A stretch of 5,438 bases of DNA from Dehalococcoidia bacterium (lineage in GTDB: Bacteria; Chloroflexota; Dehalococcoidia; GIF9; AB-539-J10). Both the position numbers and the translations under genes were made by a program. Every line of letters starts with the position of its first letter. Position 1 is the stretch's first letter. The DNA lies in assembly GCA_030603265.1 (NCBI GenBank), contig JAUVYD010000118.1, positions 1-5,438 of the forward strand, written 5' to 3'. The notes under the pieces are model-generated. The model was not told the DNA's origin and searched no databases. It saw nothing but the letters and a program-made list of their open reading frames with translations. Shown here in pieces: positions 3,181 through 5,438 of the stretch.

Positions 3181-5438
3181 ATGGACGCAAAGAGCCTGGA
3201 AGTCCTTGAGTTCCCGCTTGCCAAGGCAAGGGTGGCGCACTACGCCTCGTTCCAACTGAGCCGACAGTCCATTCTTGACCTCCAGCCGCTCACCGACCGC
3301 GAACGAATCGTCGAGCGCCTTGCGGAAAGCGCCGAGGCCGGAAGGCTCCTATCCCTCCTGCCGGATTTCACAACTGGAGCGGTCAGCGATATCCAACCGG
3401 CCGCGACCCAGGCAGCCCAGGGCATGGTTCTTCAGCCAGGCGAATTCCAGGAGGTGGCCCGAACTCTCCACGCTGTGGCTCAGACACGCAGCAGAATCCA
3501 CGAGTATCGAGACGAGTTGGTCCGGTTGTGGGTGATTGCCGAAGGATTGAGCGACCTCCACGCCCTGGCGAACGAGCTGACCCGCGGCATCGGACCTTCG
3601 GGAGAGATACTCGATTCCGCCTCTCCGAAGCTGTACGAGATACGCAAGCGCACCATTGAGGCCCGCCAGGAACTCGTCGAACACCTCGAGGGATTCGTCA
3701 TGTCTTCCGAGGGCCAGAACCTCTTGACGGACCAGCTGGTCACTCAGCGCGAGGGGCGTTATGTCATCCCCGTCAAGGCAGAGCTTCGCCGTGAAATCCG
3801 GGGCATCGTACACGACGTCTCCAATAGCGGCGCCACCGTCTTCATGGAGCCATGGAGCGCCGTTGAGCAGGGCAATGTCCTTCGGGAGCTCGAACTCGGC
3901 GAACGCAATGAAATCGAGCGTCTGCTCCGCGAGAGAAGCGAGGCACTCGGCAGACATGCGGAGGAAATCGGGCATAGCCTGGCCGCCATTGCAGAACTTG
4001 ACGTCGCCATCGCCAAGGCTCGCTACGCGCGTGAGGTGAAGGCAATGGAGCCAACCGTCCTCGCCGGCGGAGCTGCCGAAACCGCTACCGGGACCGTGCT
4101 CGTCCTCAAAGAGGCAAGACATCCGCTCCTCGGTCCGTCCGCAGTTCCGCTGACTCTGGAAATGGGCGCGGATTTCCGGGTTCTCGTGGTGACCGGCCCC
4201 AACACCGGCGGCAAGACAGTCATGCTCAAGACCATCGGGCTCCTGTCAGCGATGATGCAATCAGGAATCCCGATTCCAGCATCCGACGGCACCGCCCTGC
4301 CCATCTTTGACGGCATATTCGCGGACATCGGTGACGAGCAGAGCATAGAGCAGACCCTTTCGACTTTCAGCTGGCACATGAGCAATCTGGTACGTATCGT
4401 TGCCAACTCGACGAAGAGGAGCCTTGTCCTTCTCGATGAGCCGGGTTCAAGCACGGACCCGAGTGAGGGCGCGGCGCTCGCGCGGTCACTTCTGCAGCAC
4501 TTCCTCCAGCACGGAGTTCTTACTCTCGCCACGACACACTACACGGACGTCAAGGTCTACGCCCATGCCACTCCCGGGCTGCAGAACGCTTCTCTGGAGT
4601 TCGACCCCGTAACCAGCAGTCCAACTTTCAGACTCCAGATGGGCTTTCCGGGTGCAAGCAACGCCCTCGCCACCGCCGCACGCCTGGGGTTGCCCGAAGA
4701 ACTGGTCGAGAACGCGCGACGCTTGCTGCCGAAGGCGGAGCAGGACCTCGCTGCGTTGCTCAGCGACCTCGAGACAGAGAAGCGAGCTGCTGGGACATTG
4801 AGCGAAGAACTGAAGCATGAGAGAGCCACTCTGCAGGCACTCAAGAGCGAGTTGGATGGAGAGCTGGCGCAGGCGCGAGACCAGGAGCGCAGCGCCATCC
4901 GCGAGGCCAGGGACAGTATCACACGCGAGGCAGCAGCACTACACAGACAGATTCGCGAGGCATCCACCGAACTGCGCAAACACAGGGGCAAAGAGCAACT
5001 GGAACTCGCACGACGCACGATGGGAACGGCGCAGGCGAAGCTGAGTTCTGACGAACTCCGGCTTCCTCCTCAACCCGGCCTGGAGGCCGAGCCCCTCGAT
5101 GACAGCGATATCAGGTTGGGAGACACAGTTCGCATACGCGGAACGAATGCCGATGCCACGGTGCTCTCCATATCGGAGAACAACTTCCAGCTCGAGGTGC
5201 AGTGCGGACAGACGAAGCTCTGGCTCGGAGTCGACACCGTGGACAAGATTGCCGGCACCCCACGACCACAGGCCCAATCGGTGTCCATCAGAGCCAGGAA
5301 AAGCGACCGCCACGTACCACGGGAACTTGACCTGCGCGGCAAACGAGCAGACGAGATAGAGCCCGCTCTCGACACGTACTTCAACGCAGCCGCATTCGCT
5401 GACGTCCCGAGCGTCCGCATCATACACGGATTCGGGAC
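3181..5438 (+). CDS. mutS2: MutS2 family ATPase/endonuclease, C-terminus cut off by window edge
   Basis: MutS2 lacks the mismatch-recognition domains of MutS. It is linked to suppression of recombination and, in Bacillus, to rescue of collided ribosomes. The frame is open for 752 codons to the right edge. The N-terminus (LEVLEFPLAKARV) is typical, and a TAG at 3160-3162 in this frame supports the ATG at 3181. There is no clear ribosome binding site. Domains in order: core and clamp with GRYVIPVKAELRREIRGIVHDVSNSGATVFMEP (about 192-224); Walker A GPNTGGKT (339-346); IGDEQSIEQTLSTFSWHM (383-400); Walker B LVLLDEPGSSTDP (about 415-427); LATTH (449-453); a Glu/Arg/Ala-rich coiled coil (about 520-615); a KOW-like domain (643-690); and the Smr domain with LDLRG (716-720) and HGFG (749-752). 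MutS2 is usually near 780-800 residues, so only about 30-50 are missing. Odd points are Pro421 in Walker B, where DELGAGT is usual, and Trp398 in the STFSxHM motif. Confidence 0.96.
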   Translation, partial: MDAKSLEVLEFPLAKARVAHYASFQLSRQSILDLQPLTDRERIVERLAESAEAGRLLSLLPDFTTGAVSDIQPAATQAAQGMVLQPGEFQEVARTLHAVAQTRSRIHEYRDELVRLWVIAEGLSDLHALANELTRGIGPSGEILDSASPKLYEIRKRTIEARQELVEHLEGFVMSSEGQNLLTDQLVTQREGRYVIPVKAELRREIRGIVHDVSNSGATVFMEPWSAVEQGNVLRELELGERNEIERLLRERSEALGRHAEEIGHSLAAIAELDVAIAKARYAREVKAMEPTVLAGGAAETATGTVLVLKEARHPLLGPSAVPLTLEMGADFRVLVVTGPNTGGKTVMLKTIGLLSAMMQSGIPIPASDGTALPIFDGIFADIGDEQSIEQTLSTFSWHMSNLVRIVANSTKRSLVLLDEPGSSTDPSEGAALARSLLQHFLQHGVLTLATTHYTDVKVYAHATPGLQNASLEFDPVTSSPTFRLQMGFPGASNALATAARLGLPEELVENARRLLPKAEQDLAALLSDLETEKRAAGTLSEELKHERATLQALKSELDGELAQARDQERSAIREARDSITREAAALHRQIREASTELRKHRGKEQLELARRTMGTAQAKLSSDELRLPPQPGLEAEPLDDSDIRLGDTVRIRGTNADATVLSISENNFQLEVQCGQTKLWLGVDTVDKIAGTPRPQAQSVSIRARKSDRHVPRELDLRGKRADEIEPALDTYFNAAAFADVPSVRIIHGFG

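Noticed and set aside
3349..4122. Minus-strand open frame of 257 codons
   Set aside because: It is antisense to mutS2, whose frame has the conserved MutS2 core across the same bases.

Overview
The window suggests a GC-rich bacterial chromosome, most likely an uncultured member of the Chloroflexota (Dehalococcoidia/SAR202-like). That guess rests on remembered resemblance of the MutS2, the stand-alone MetH-reactivation protein and the GTAG-foot hairpins to sequences from that group. No marker gene here proves it.

Layout. Positions 1-1367, minus strand: most of a gamma-glutamyltransferase of the YwrD-like branch, cut off by the left edge of the window. Positions 1368-1495: a short divergent control region with an extended -10 box and a good ribosome binding site for the transferase. 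Positions 1496-2209, plus strand: a small stand-alone protein homologous to the reactivation (AdoMet-binding) domain of cobalamin-dependent methionine synthase, ending in a cysteine cluster. Positions 2210-3180: 971 bases with no convincing gene, carrying eight REP-like hairpins with a GTAG-type foot plus longer repeated flanks. Positions 3181-5438, plus strand: MutS2, open to the right edge and cut inside its Smr nuclease domain.

The three genes do not form one evident pathway. The transferase cleaves gamma-glutamyl compounds such as glutathione, and the reactivation protein would keep a corrinoid methyltransferase in use for methionine synthesis. The two share a divergent start region, so a loose sulfur-amino-acid link is possible but is inference. 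MutS2 is a genome-maintenance or ribosome-rescue protein and looks independent of them.

The most interesting part is the repeat array. Its hairpins keep the GTAG foot and the GGG/CCC base of the stem. The middle of the stem and the core change as exchangeable modules: the same core occurs with different but still self-complementary arms, and the same arm occurs with different cores. The structure is kept while the sequence changes. This fits REP elements that depend on an IS200/IS605-like (RAYT) transposase encoded elsewhere.

No tRNA, rRNA, CRISPR array, intact insertion sequence or convincing rho-independent terminator was seen.
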